A stretch of DNA of 64,000 nt, from contig NZ_JACIJG010000015.1 of the NCBI RefSeq assembly GCF_014199265.1, positions 1-64,000 of the forward strand, written 5' to 3'. The stretch comes from Brucella daejeonensis. Lineage in GTDB: Bacteria > Pseudomonadota > Alphaproteobacteria > Rhizobiales > Rhizobiaceae. This document shows positions 19,856 through 27,112 of this stretch, piece by piece. The position numbers were made by a program, and so were the translations under genes. How positions within the stretch are numbered: the stretch's first letter is position 1; each line of letters starts with the position of its first letter. The notes under the pieces were generated by a model. The model searched no databases and was not told the DNA's origin. It saw only the letters and a program-made list of their open reading frames with translations.

Positions 19856-20492
19856 TCCCTCCGTTTGGCCCTCGTCATGAGGCGCGCGATCAGTATAACC
19901 GAAATGGTGACAACCATCTCGTCGTCGTTTGGTATATATGGAAAGCCTTGTTGAAAAGGCGTTGGACGAGGTTCCAGACCGGAGCGAGTCGCAGCCGGAA
20001 CGATGTTTAGCGCCTCGTTCACATCAGGCCCGGACAGACAGCTCCAGCTCGCCGGAAACGGCGCACGGAATCTCCCTGTCGCAGTCGAAGCGCCCGTCAC
20101 CGTCAGGCTCGGGGCCTGCCAGTCGGCGCTTATTCTTCTGAAACTTTTCGAAGAGCGTTTTGACCGCTTTCGGTTCGCATCAGCGTCTAATTGGACAGCA
20201 TTGCTGTCCTAATTACGTATGCCAGAATTCAAATTGCCTCACAAGATGGAAACGCAATTTTTCTCGGCAGCTTCCGAAATAAAATGTCGAGAACGCCTAA
20301 TTTCCCGGCCTTTAATTACGTATAAACACCCTTGCGTCAGTTTGGCGCGGCCCAATCCTTCCCATTTCTGCTTAAAAAATAGGCACTCTTATTGCGCATT
20401 TTCCATCGCGCGGCCCTTAACCGGAAAGCCCGGAACCGCTATAGACGCTCTGGACGATGCGACAGCTCCATTTACACCACGCGGAGGAATAC
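19856..20492. other. Divergent intergenic region gltB / threonine aldolase
   Basis: The 637-bp region carries the promoters of gltBD (-) and the aldolase gene (+). It holds a 17-nt near-perfect palindrome at 20193-20209 and two copies of TAATTACGTAT at 20210-20220 and 20313-20323. No convincing gene is seen. Short open frames in it lack ribosome sites. Confidence 0.55.
20193..20209. promoter_or_regulatory. Candidate operator GGACAGCA-T-TGCTGTCC
   Basis: Eight-base arms are perfect reverse complements around a single T, immediately followed by TAATTACGTAT, which recurs about 103 bp downstream. Position in a divergent promoter region suggests a regulator site for gltBD or the aldolase. The regulator is unknown. 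Confidence 0.4.
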
Positions 20493-21542
20493 GTGCACTT
20501 TGCTTCAGATAACTGGGCAGGCGCCCATCCCAAAATCGCCGAAAGCCTTTCACTGCACGCAGCGGGATTTGCGGCAGCCTATGGCGCCAGCGAGATCGAC
20601 AAACGCGTGGAGCAGCGCTTCAACGAACTGTTCGAGCGCGAAGTGGCCGTGTTCTTTGTCGGCACCGGAACCGCGGCCAATTCGCTGGCATTGGCGAGCG
20701 TCAACCGTCCGGGCGGCGTTTCGCTGGTGCACCGGGAAGCGCATGTCATCGAAGATGAATGCGGCGCGCCTGAATATTTCACGGGCGGCGCGCGCCTGCA
20801 TCCGATCGACGGCGCGCATGGCCGCATCGACCCCAAGCTTCTCAGCCGCGAGCTTACGCGCTTCAATCCGGCCTTCGTACATGCCGGCCAGCCAATGGCC
20901 GTAAGCATAACGCAGGCCACGGAAGTCGGCACGCTTTATCAACCCGAGCATATCGCCACCATTTCGAAGATCTGCCGCGATGCCGGTCTGCCCCTGCATA
21001 TGGATGGCGCGCGCTTTGCCAACGCGCTGGTTTCGCTCGGTCTGACGCCCGCCGAAATGACCTGGAAGCAGGGCGTGGATATCGTTTCCTTCGGCGGCAC
21101 CAAGAATGGCTGCTGGTGCGCGGAAGCCCTCGTTTTCATGGACCCGGACCGCGCCAGGGACCTGCCGTTCATCCGCAAGCGCGCAGCGCAGCTTTTCTCC
21201 AAGACGCGTTTCGTGGCGGCGCAGTTCGACGCCTATCTCCAGGACGATCTCTGGATCGATCTGGCAAAGCATTCCAACGCGCTTGCCGCGCGCCTTGCCC
21301 GGTATGTGGACGCATCGAGCCAGATGCGGCTTGCATGGAAGCCGGAGGCAAACGAAGTCTTCGCCATCATGAAGCAATCCGTTTACGACCGCCTGCGCAA
21401 TGCCGGAGCGGTCTTCTACGACTGGAACCCGCCGCATTCGGAAGTGGGACGCATCAGCGAGGGTGAAATTTTCGCCCGTTTCGTCACGAGCTTCGCCAAT
21501 ACGGAAGAAGAAGTGGATCGGTTCGGCGAACTGATCGCCTGA
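20493..21542 (+). CDS. Low-specificity L-threonine aldolase
   Basis: This PLP enzyme of fold type I splits L-threonine (and allo-threonine) to glycine and acetaldehyde. The 349-residue product starts HFASDNWAGAHPKI after the initiator, contains FFVGTGTAANSLALAS and LHMDGARFANA (cofactor Asp), and has the Schiff-base Lys in SFGGTKNGCWCAEA. I chose the GTG at 20493 because GGAGGAA lies seven bases upstream and the reading starts where the family starts. An ATG at 20457 would add 12 unrelated residues. A bidirectional terminator follows. Confidence 0.9.
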   Translation: MHFASDNWAGAHPKIAESLSLHAAGFAAAYGASEIDKRVEQRFNELFEREVAVFFVGTGTAANSLALASVNRPGGVSLVHREAHVIEDECGAPEYFTGGARLHPIDGAHGRIDPKLLSRELTRFNPAFVHAGQPMAVSITQATEVGTLYQPEHIATISKICRDAGLPLHMDGARFANALVSLGLTPAEMTWKQGVDIVSFGGTKNGCWCAEALVFMDPDRARDLPFIRKRAAQLFSKTRFVAAQFDAYLQDDLWIDLAKHSNALAARLARYVDASSQMRLAWKPEANEVFAIMKQSVYDRLRNAGAVFYDWNPPHSEVGRISEGEIFARFVTSFANTEEEVDRFGELIA

Positions 21543-21559
21543 ATATGCGCTGAAAATAA

Positions 21560-21592
21560 AAAGCGGCGCAAAACACGCCGCTTTCTTCTTTT
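21560..21592. terminator. Bidirectional terminator between aldolase and hsp20
   Basis: AAAGCGGCG (21560-21568) and CGCCGCTTT (21576-21584) are perfect 9-bp arms with a CAAAACA loop. CTTCTTTT follows on the + strand, and AAAATAA precedes for the - strand. Confidence 0.88.
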
Positions 21593-21598
21593 AGAGCG

Positions 21599-21630
21599 CC
21601 AATCTGCCAATCTGCCAATCTGGCAATCTG
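21599..21630. repeat. Octamer tandem repeat (CCAATCTG)4
   Basis: Three exact copies of CCAATCTG and a fourth with one change (GCAATCTG) stand in direct tandem, just after the hsp20/aldolase terminator and 7 bp from the hsp20 stop. Octamer arrays of this sort are the variable-number loci used for Brucella typing. Confidence 0.85.
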
Positions 21631-21636
21631 ATTGAA

Positions 21637-22107
21637 TCAGTGCGCGGTCTTGGCCTCGATCTGCTGGGCACCCTCGGAGCCAGCCTTGGCGACTTCGATC
21701 CGGCGCGGCTTCATCTGTTCGGGAATCTCGCGTTTCAGGTCGATGTGCAGAAGGCCGTTCTTGAGGCTCGCACCGGCAACTTCAACGAAGTCGGCAAGCT
21801 GGAAACGGCGCTCGAAAGCCCGCGAGGCGATGCCGCGATACAGGACTTCACTGGCCTGCGAAGCATCTTCCTCGGCCCTCTGGCCCTTGATGGTCAGCTG
21901 GTTGCGATGGGCCTCGATTTCGAGTTCGCTTTCGGAAAAGCCCGCCACCGCCATGGTGATGCGATAGGTGTTCTCGCCCGTGCGCTCGATATTATACGGC
22001 GGATAGGACTGATTGCCCTCCGGCGAAGCCAGCGAGTCCAGCATGGTGAAGAGACGGTCGAAGCCGACCGTGGAACGATAAAGCGGGGAAAAATCTACGT
22101 GACGCAT
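21637..22107 (-). CDS. Small heat-shock protein, Hsp20/IbpA family
   Basis: This ATP-independent chaperone holds unfolding proteins in large oligomers. The 156-residue product begins MRHVDFSPLYRSTVGFDRLF, as rhizobial IbpA-type proteins do, and contains the alpha-crystallin domain at about residues 35-130, ending with the conserved GLLHIDLKREIPE (G-x-L-x-I-x-L). A C-terminal basic segment, MKPRRIEVA, carries the I-x-V anchor. The ATG at 22107 is preceded by GGAGGG. A longer reading would add 42 unrelated residues. A sigma-32-like promoter lies about 105 bp upstream, matching heat-shock control. Confidence 0.92.
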   Translation of the reverse strand: MRHVDFSPLYRSTVGFDRLFTMLDSLASPEGNQSYPPYNIERTGENTYRITMAVAGFSESELEIEAHRNQLTIKGQRAEEDASQASEVLYRGIASRAFERRFQLADFVEVAGASLKNGLLHIDLKREIPEQMKPRRIEVAKAGSEGAQQIEAKTAH

Positions 22108-22210
22108 AGGATAGCCCTCCTTTAGAGCGACATGATGCATGAGGCGGCGAAACTCCCTTTGTGGCGAGCTTCCCGTACCGGCGGCCCCTTTTCTGGCGAC
22201 CACGAAAAAC

Positions 22211-22239
22211 ATTTGGGAATGACGGCTTTTCATTTCAAG
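22211..22239 (-). promoter_or_regulatory. Sigma-32 (RpoH) type promoter of hsp20
   Basis: On the - strand CTTGAAA (22239-22233) is followed after 15 bases by CCCAAAT (22217-22211), close to the heat-shock consensus CTTGAAA-N11-16-CCCCATNT. It gives a leader of roughly 95 nt before the ATG at 22107. Confidence 0.7.
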
Positions 22240-22445
22240 GCCAGCCGCATCGGCTCACCGGAAACGCGCGCCCTTACACGGCCTGTCACGCCGCGTAACA
22301 ACTTCTTATCGATCAGCCCCCTCGATCTGGGGCGCCGCCGCACAATGAACCCAAAATGAACATCATCTTTGGCGAGCGTTCACGCGCTTGGGGCTATTGT
22401 CCCTCCATGCCTGTCGCGAGGCAGGTTTCATAAAGGATCACGGTA

Positions 22446-22835
22446 ATGAAAAAAGCTGTCATTGCTTTTACCGCACTCACCGCCGTCGCAGCCGGAATTG
22501 CGACACCGACGCTTGCAGCCGATAGCGGCCTGCGCGTTCAGATTCAGTATTACGACGACGACGGCTATCGCCCGCCGCGCCCCTATCCGGGTCCGCGCTC
22601 CGACTGGGACGGCCCGCGCCGTGGCTGGGGCAATGGCTATGGACGCCGTGAAATCATGGGGCCGCGCCGCATCGCACGTTCGCTCGAACGCCGCGGATAT
22701 GACGTCGGAGACATACGCCTTGAGCGCGACACCTATTTCGTGCGCGCCACCCGCCCGAGCGGCCGCCGTGTCATCGTGATGGTGGACGCCTATTCGGGCC
22801 GTATTGTCGGCGAACGCCGCCCTCGCGGCTACTGA
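22446..22835 (+). CDS. Exported hypothetical protein with PepSY-like C-terminus
   Basis: The 129-residue protein has a clear signal peptide (MKKAVIAFTALTAVAAGIATPTLAA, cleavage near residue 24), then a Tyr/Pro/Arg/Gly-rich stretch (PPRPYPGPRSDWDGP) and a C-terminal segment RRGYDVGDIRLERDTYFVRATRPSGRRVIVMVDAYSGRIV that resembles PepSY-like repeats of small periplasmic proteins. AAAGGATC precedes the ATG. A long terminator hairpin follows. No specific function is recognised. It is probably periplasmic. Confidence 0.8.
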   Translation: MKKAVIAFTALTAVAAGIATPTLAADSGLRVQIQYYDDDGYRPPRPYPGPRSDWDGPRRGWGNGYGRREIMGPRRIARSLERRGYDVGDIRLERDTYFVRATRPSGRRVIVMVDAYSGRIVGERRPRGY

Positions 22836-22901
22836 GCATCTTCTTTCGGAGAGTCGCGACCCGATCAGCCGGCGTAACGTCCCTTGCGCAGGCTGTTTCC
22901 C

Positions 22902-22940
22902 AACCGGAAGTTCGGTCACGAACTTCCGGTTACTTTTTAT
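22902..22940 (+). terminator. Strong terminator hairpin
   Basis: The arms at 22902-22914 (AACCGGAAGTTCG) and 22919-22931 are perfect 13-bp complements around GTCA, followed by ACTTTTTATC. It lies 67 bp after the exported-protein gene. Confidence 0.88.
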
Positions 22941-23055
22941 CATCATTTGCCCCATTATGCTTGGACAGAACGTCGCCATCTGAAAGCCCGTCAGCACACC
23001 CAAAGCGCCTCACGGTTTGAGGACCCGCTTCAAAACATGAAAGGTCCGCAGTCGG

Positions 23056-24033
23056 ATGTCGGAACTGCTTTTCGAAACCGATGCGAATCCCATTCCGCAA
23101 GGAATAAGGGCCGGGCTTCTCGACACCCCTGACGGCAAGACGCTTCGCTACGCCATATTGAAACCGGAAACGCGACCGGTGCGCGGAACCATCGTCCTGC
23201 TTCAGGGACGCAATGAGTTCATCGAAAAATATTTCGAGACCATGGCGGACCTGACCATGCGCGGCTTTACGGTCGTCACATTCGACTGGCGTGGACAGGG
23301 CGGTTCCTACCGCCTGCTGAAAGACCGTATGCGCGGCTATGTCCGCCGCTTCGACGATTATTGCGACGATCTCGATCTGGTACTTGACCGGATCGCGCTT
23401 CCCGACTGCCCGCCGCCTTTCCATGTTCTCGGCCATTCCGCCGGGGGGCTGGTCGCGCTTTCATCCGTGGGCAGGCTGGGCTCGCGTATCACCCGCATGG
23501 TACTCTGTGCGCCCTTTCTGGGACTGGCGGGACAAAAAATCAGCGACGACAATGTGCGCCGCATCGCCTCCATATTCTGCCGGGTCGGCCTTGGCCGGAT
23601 CTATGCTTCCGGCGGGCGCAGGCTCTCCTCGCGCCCCTTTGCGGGCAATCCGCTGACCAGCGACCCGGCCCGCTTCATGCGCAATATGGAAATGGCGCGC
23701 CTGCACCCCGACCTGGCGCTTGGCGGCCCCACCGCACAATGGCTGTATAATGCGCTCGATACGGCAAGACGGGTCAATCGGCCGGATTTCCACGAAGGGC
23801 CGAGAATGCCGGTTCTCATCGTTGCCGCAGGCGCCGACCGGGTGGTCTCGACGCCGGTCATAGAGCGTTTCGTCGCCCGCACGCGCAATGTCTCGCTGGT
23901 GACGATCACCGGCGCGCGCCACGAAATGCTTCAGGAAACGGACTTCTATCGCGAACAGCTCTGGGCGGCTTTCGATGCGTTCATTCCCGAAGCATCCGAT
24001 GTCGAAACCATGCCGGAGACCCTCGAACCCTGA
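23056..24033 (+). CDS. Alpha/beta hydrolase, lysophospholipase-like (PldB/Hydrolase_4)
   Basis: The 325-residue protein has the serine-hydrolase fold: oxyanion region LLQGRNEFIEKYFE (about residues 49-62), the strand and turn FDWRGQGGSYRL, nucleophile elbow GHSAGG (about 124-129), acid in AAGADRVVS (about 257) and His in GARHEML (about 287). This order and the RGxGxS motif fit the lysophospholipase L2/monoglyceride-lipase group (Hydrolase_4). Substrate is not deducible. The gene starts 20 bp downstream of a second in-frame region with no clear ribosome site, so the start is likely but not certain. It is convergent with the hisN-type gene. Confidence 0.82.
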   Translation: MSELLFETDANPIPQGIRAGLLDTPDGKTLRYAILKPETRPVRGTIVLLQGRNEFIEKYFETMADLTMRGFTVVTFDWRGQGGSYRLLKDRMRGYVRRFDDYCDDLDLVLDRIALPDCPPPFHVLGHSAGGLVALSSVGRLGSRITRMVLCAPFLGLAGQKISDDNVRRIASIFCRVGLGRIYASGGRRLSSRPFAGNPLTSDPARFMRNMEMARLHPDLALGGPTAQWLYNALDTARRVNRPDFHEGPRMPVLIVAAGADRVVSTPVIERFVARTRNVSLVTITGARHEMLQETDFYREQLWAAFDAFIPEASDVETMPETLEP

Positions 24034-24046
24034 GGTCTGTCGAATC

Positions 24047-24832
24047 TCAGCCGTTGAGAAGGTCGAGCGCCGCCCTGTGCAGCTCAGGCGTGGCGGCCGC
24101 CACGATATCGCCGCCCTTTTCCGCCGGACCGCCGTCGCGTTGCGTCACCACACCGCCCGCCTGCTCGATAAGCGGTATGAGCGCAACAATATCGTAGGGC
24201 TGCAAACCAGCTTCGACCACAATATCCACAAAGCCGCTTGCCAGCATGGCGAAGGCATAGCAATCGACGCCATAACGTGACAGGCGCACGGCGCTTTCCA
24301 GCCTGTCGAAGCCCGCGCGGCTGCCCCCCTTGAAAAGGGCGGGCGTGGTCGTGAACATCGTTGCATCGGCCAGAACGGCGTTCTTGCGAACAGCCAGCCG
24401 CTGCGGCGTCCCCTCACCGCCACGCATGAGAAAGGCGCCATTGCCGTCGCTATAGAACAGCTCGCCGGTGAAGGGCTGCGACATCATCCCCGCCTTCGCA
24501 TCGCCATCCGCAGTCAGGCCCAGCAACGTGCCCCAGACAGGCAGGCCCGAGATGAACGCTCGCGTGCCGTCAATCGGATCGATGACCCACACATGGCTGC
24601 GGTCGGTATTTTCCGGGCCGTATTCCTCGCCCAGAATGCCGTGTTCGGGAAAATTGCGCGCTATAACGGCGCGAATCGCCCGCTCGGCAGCACGATCCGC
24701 CTCGGTCACCGGATCGAAACCGACGCTATATTTGTTGTCCACCTCCGTCAGCTGACGGAAACGTGGAAGTGTCTCGGCAGCAGCAGCCTCCGCTACTTCG
24801 GAAAAAAATGCCTTGTCGATCAGCAACCCCAT
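24047..24832 (-). CDS. hisN: Histidinol-phosphatase, inositol-monophosphatase family (HisN type)
   Basis: The 261-residue enzyme has the metal-dependent phosphatase motifs: GEEYG (about residue 72), DPIDGTRAFISG (about 87-98) and the late YGVDCYAF...GFVDIVVE block. Alphaproteobacterial members of this subgroup dephosphorylate histidinol phosphate in histidine synthesis. Inositol- or fructose-bisphosphatase activity cannot be excluded by eye. The ATG at 24832 follows AGGAGT, but only one base separates them, an unusually short spacing. A TTG 36 bases upstream is the alternative. Confidence 0.82.
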   Translation of the reverse strand: MGLLIDKAFFSEVAEAAAAETLPRFRQLTEVDNKYSVGFDPVTEADRAAERAIRAVIARNFPEHGILGEEYGPENTDRSHVWVIDPIDGTRAFISGLPVWGTLLGLTADGDAKAGMMSQPFTGELFYSDGNGAFLMRGGEGTPQRLAVRKNAVLADATMFTTTPALFKGGSRAGFDRLESAVRLSRYGVDCYAFAMLASGFVDIVVEAGLQPYDIVALIPLIEQAGGVVTQRDGGPAEKGGDIVAAATPELHRAALDLLNG

Positions 24833-24932
24833 ACTCCTGTTTCCAAAACACGACGCCTGCTTGTGCAAATCATGCTAATTTTGCCTATAGTTTGAGCAAC
24901 CAAAATTTAGCTCAAAAATTATGCGCATTTTC

Positions 24933-24961
24933 TTGACGATAACGCCATTTCGGCGTAGCTT
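24933..24961 (+). promoter_or_regulatory. Promoter of candidate sRNA
   Basis: TTGACG (24933-24938), a 17-base spacer and TAGCTT (24956-24961) form a sigma-70-type promoter. The expected start is at about 24967-24968, exactly where the first hairpin begins. Confidence 0.55.
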
Positions 24962-24966
24962 AAATA

Positions 24967-25053
24967 TCAGACAGGTTTTCCTGTCGATGCCTTTCGGGGC
25001 ATTTCCTCCCTAGTCTTTGGCCGCGCTCGTAACCATCGGGTGCGGTTCTTTTT
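24967..25053 (+). ncRNA. Candidate trans-acting small RNA with CCUCCC linker
   Basis: About 87 nt fold into three hairpins. The first is GACAGG-TTTT-CCTGTC (24970-24985). The second is ATGCC-TTTCGG-GGCAT (24987-25002). The third is a terminator, CCGCGCTCG / CGGGTGCGG (25021-25029 and 25037-25045), followed by TTCTTTTT. The unpaired linker between hairpins two and three carries TTTCCTCCC (25002-25010), which is complementary to Shine-Dalgarno sequences. Three hairpins with an anti-SD linker and an upstream TTGAC promoter is the plan of alphaproteobacterial regulators such as the alpha-r14/CcsR and AbcR families. I cannot say which family it belongs to, or whether it is new. Confidence 0.6.
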
Positions 25054-25070
25054 ATCTACCGACTGACATT

Positions 25071-25103
25071 GAATTGCACGGGGAATTGCACCCGGAATTG
25101 CAC
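25071..25103. repeat. Three GAATTGCAC units at 12-bp spacing
   Basis: GAATTGCAC occurs at 25071-25079, 25083-25091 and 25095-25103, separated by three C/G bases each time. The function is unknown. Confidence 0.75.
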
Positions 25104-25162
25104 GGATCTCGCCCGGTTGAAGCCGAAACGCCATCCTGCTGCGGCCTTCCGTTTGACATGGT

Positions 25163-25238
25163 CTAGTGGTCTGATTCCGACATTTGCACCCCTCTGATAC
25201 AGGCGCCGGGCAAATGTCGGAATCGCAAAGACCACTAG
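25163..25238. repeat. Palindromic element A bounded by CTAGTGG/CCACTAG
   Basis: The outer arms CTAGTGGTCT (25163-25172) and AGACCACTAG (25229-25238), and the inner arms GATTCCGACATTTG (25173-25186) and CAAATGTCGGAATC (25211-25224), are all perfect complements. The loop is 24 nt, with a 4-nt GCAA bulge on the right side. There is no open frame. It looks like a small MITE- or REP-like unit. Confidence 0.75.
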
Positions 25239-25251
25239 TAACTTTATGTAT

Positions 25252-25329
25252 CTAGTGGATTTTTCGAATTTGACGTTTGAAACAGCATCTCATTCAGTCG
25301 GGATTCAAACGTCAAATTCAATCCACTAG
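25252..25329. repeat. Palindromic element B, sister of element A
   Basis: The outer arms CTAGTGGAT (25252-25260) and ATCCACTAG (25321-25329) and the inner arms AATTTGACGTTTGAA (25267-25281) and TTCAAACGTCAAATT (25304-25318) are perfect complements around a 22-nt loop. Bulges are TTTTCG on the left and CA on the right. Layout, length and the GAC-x-TTTG core match element A, 13 bp upstream. Confidence 0.75.
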
Positions 25330-25338
25330 GGTCAGGAC

Positions 25339-26229
25339 CTATTCCGCGGCGAGAGGCGGCGCAACGAACAGATCGTCCGGCAGGGAAGTGAGGTCGCTCA
25401 GGAACCGGTACAGATCGGAACGGAGCGTCTCGAAGCCTGCGAGTTTGCCAAGGCTCTGTTCGTTCACATAAAGACTGCGATTGATCTCGATTTGCAACGC
25501 ATGGCAGGCGATTGCGGGCCGCCCGTAATGCTCGGTGATGAAGCCGCCGGCATAGGGCTTGTTATGCGCGACCGTATAGCCGAGATCCTGCAACAGTTCG
25601 ATCGCGGCCTGCGTCAGCCGTTCGCTGCAAGACCGTCCGAAGCGGTCCCCGACGATGAAATCCGGGCGGGACCCGATTTCGCCCGGGCGCGCGCCACCGG
25701 GCATCGAATGACAATCGATCAGAACGGCATAGCCGAAGCGCTGGCGCGTCGTCCGAAGCAAAGCGTCGAGCGTCTGGTGATAGGGCTTGTAGAGGTCTTC
25801 TATCCGGTAGAAAGCTTCGGCAAGCGGAATGCGTCCCGGATAAATCAACTGCCCCTCGCCGACCAGGCGGGGCACCGTTCCGAGACCGCCCGCGACACGG
25901 GCGGACTGGCTGTTCGCGAAAGGCGGCAGCGGTTCGGAAAACATGCACGGATCGAGTTCGTAAGGTTCGCGGTTCACGTCGAGGAAAGCTCGCGGAAAAT
26001 GCGCCTTGAGCAAAGGCGCGCCGAGCCGGGTCGCCGCAGCGAACAGTTCGTCGACATAACAATCTTCCGAATGGCGAATGCCCAGCGCATCGAGTCGCGA
26101 GGCCTCCACGAAGGATTGCGGATAATAACGCCCGCTATGGGGGGAATTGAAGACAAACGGAATGCGTTGTTCCGCCGGAGCGCAGACCTCGAAAGGCGGT
26201 ATCAGACTAAAATCACGCTCCAAACTCAT
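25339..26229 (-). CDS. N-formylglutamate amidohydrolase family protein
   Basis: The 296-residue protein is of the FGase family (HutG-like), which hydrolyses N-formylglutamate or related N-acyl amino acids through a bound metal. Visible motifs are FNSPHSGRYYP near the N-terminus, HSEDCYVDELF, ...LDVNREPYELDP, and LIDCHSMPGG in the middle. The last contains the conserved metal-binding His. No hut genes adjoin it, so a role in histidine degradation is not supported by context. Element B lies 9 bp beyond its stop. It is divergent from cpdR. Confidence 0.85.
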   Translation of the reverse strand: MSLERDFSLIPPFEVCAPAEQRIPFVFNSPHSGRYYPQSFVEASRLDALGIRHSEDCYVDELFAAATRLGAPLLKAHFPRAFLDVNREPYELDPCMFSEPLPPFANSQSARVAGGLGTVPRLVGEGQLIYPGRIPLAEAFYRIEDLYKPYHQTLDALLRTTRQRFGYAVLIDCHSMPGGARPGEIGSRPDFIVGDRFGRSCSERLTQAAIELLQDLGYTVAHNKPYAGGFITEHYGRPAIACHALQIEINRSLYVNEQSLGKLAGFETLRSDLYRFLSDLTSLPDDLFVAPPLAAE

Positions 26230-26545
26230 TCTTCACCCGTTTTAACCGGAACGTCGCGGACCACGCGGTCATATGCCTATAGTCGCGGATCGACAGTTTA
26301 CCGACAAATTACGTCACACAGCCTGCCTGCGCAAATGGCAGGACGCAAAATCTCCCGGAGCGCCCGCATCTTGTGCGACAAACCTGTCACAAATGACAGC
26401 TTGTTGCCAAATACGCGCCATAACAATTAACATTCACGCGAGCATTCATTTCATATTTACCAAAGAAGCGTTTTCTACAGTGGATATCGAGTCGTAAGAG
26501 GTCAGCTTTTGAGCGATGAACACGACGCAGAATTCGGACGGAACA
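26230..26545. other. Divergent intergenic region amidohydrolase / cpdR
   Basis: The 316-bp region must contain the promoters of both genes. It includes a small dyad, CTGTCA-CAAA-TGACAG (26384-26399), and an AT-rich stretch at 26405-26480. I looked for TTAA-N7-TTAA CtrA boxes and found only single TTAA half sites. Confidence 0.5.
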
Positions 26546-26908
26546 ATGAAAAGAATCCTTCTAGCTGAAGATGACAATGATATGCGGCGCTTCCTCGTGA
26601 AAGCGCTTGAGAGGGCCGGCTATCACGTAACGCACTTCGACAATGGCGCCAGCGCATATGAGCGCCTGCAGGAAGAACCTTTCTCCCTGCTCCTGACCGA
26701 CATTGTGATGCCGGAAATGGACGGTATCGAGCTGGCGCGCCGTGCGACGGAAATCGACCCGGACCTGAAAATCATGTTCATCACGGGCTTCGCCGCTGTT
26801 GCGCTCAATCCCGATTCGGACGCTCCGCGTGACGCCAAGGTGCTTTCCAAGCCGTTTCATCTGCGCGATTTGGTGAACGAAATCGAAAAAATGCTGATTG
26901 CCGCCTGA
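26546..26908 (+). CDS. cpdR: Single-domain response regulator CpdR
   Basis: CpdR directs ClpXP-dependent proteolysis in the alphaproteobacterial cell cycle and is switched by CckA-ChpT phosphorylation. The 120-residue receiver has the acidic pair Asp9/Asp10, the phosphoacceptor Asp52 (LLTDIVMPEMDG) and Lys102 (SKPFH), with no output domain. It ends in Ala-Ala, consistent with its own proteolysis. I chose the ATG at 26546 (MKRILLAEDD) because the family starts here. An earlier in-frame ATG at 26516 would add ten residues. Confidence 0.92.
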   Translation: MKRILLAEDDNDMRRFLVKALERAGYHVTHFDNGASAYERLQEEPFSLLLTDIVMPEMDGIELARRATEIDPDLKIMFITGFAAVALNPDSDAPRDAKVLSKPFHLRDLVNEIEKMLIAA

Positions 26909-27021
26909 GGCGATCCCGCGGATTTCCGGCCCTTTGTTTCGTCATCAACAAAAAGACGAAAAAACTTCATAAAAGGGCATTGACGGGCGCAGCGCGATAT
27001 GGTGTATGCGCCCCATCGAAT

Positions 27022-27096
<75 letters not shown>

Positions 27097-27112
27097 TTCG
27101 ATCCCTAGACAA

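Noticed and set aside
26230..26545. CtrA box upstream of cpdR
   Set aside because: Only isolated TTAA half sites were found, not the TTAA-N7-TTAA spacing.
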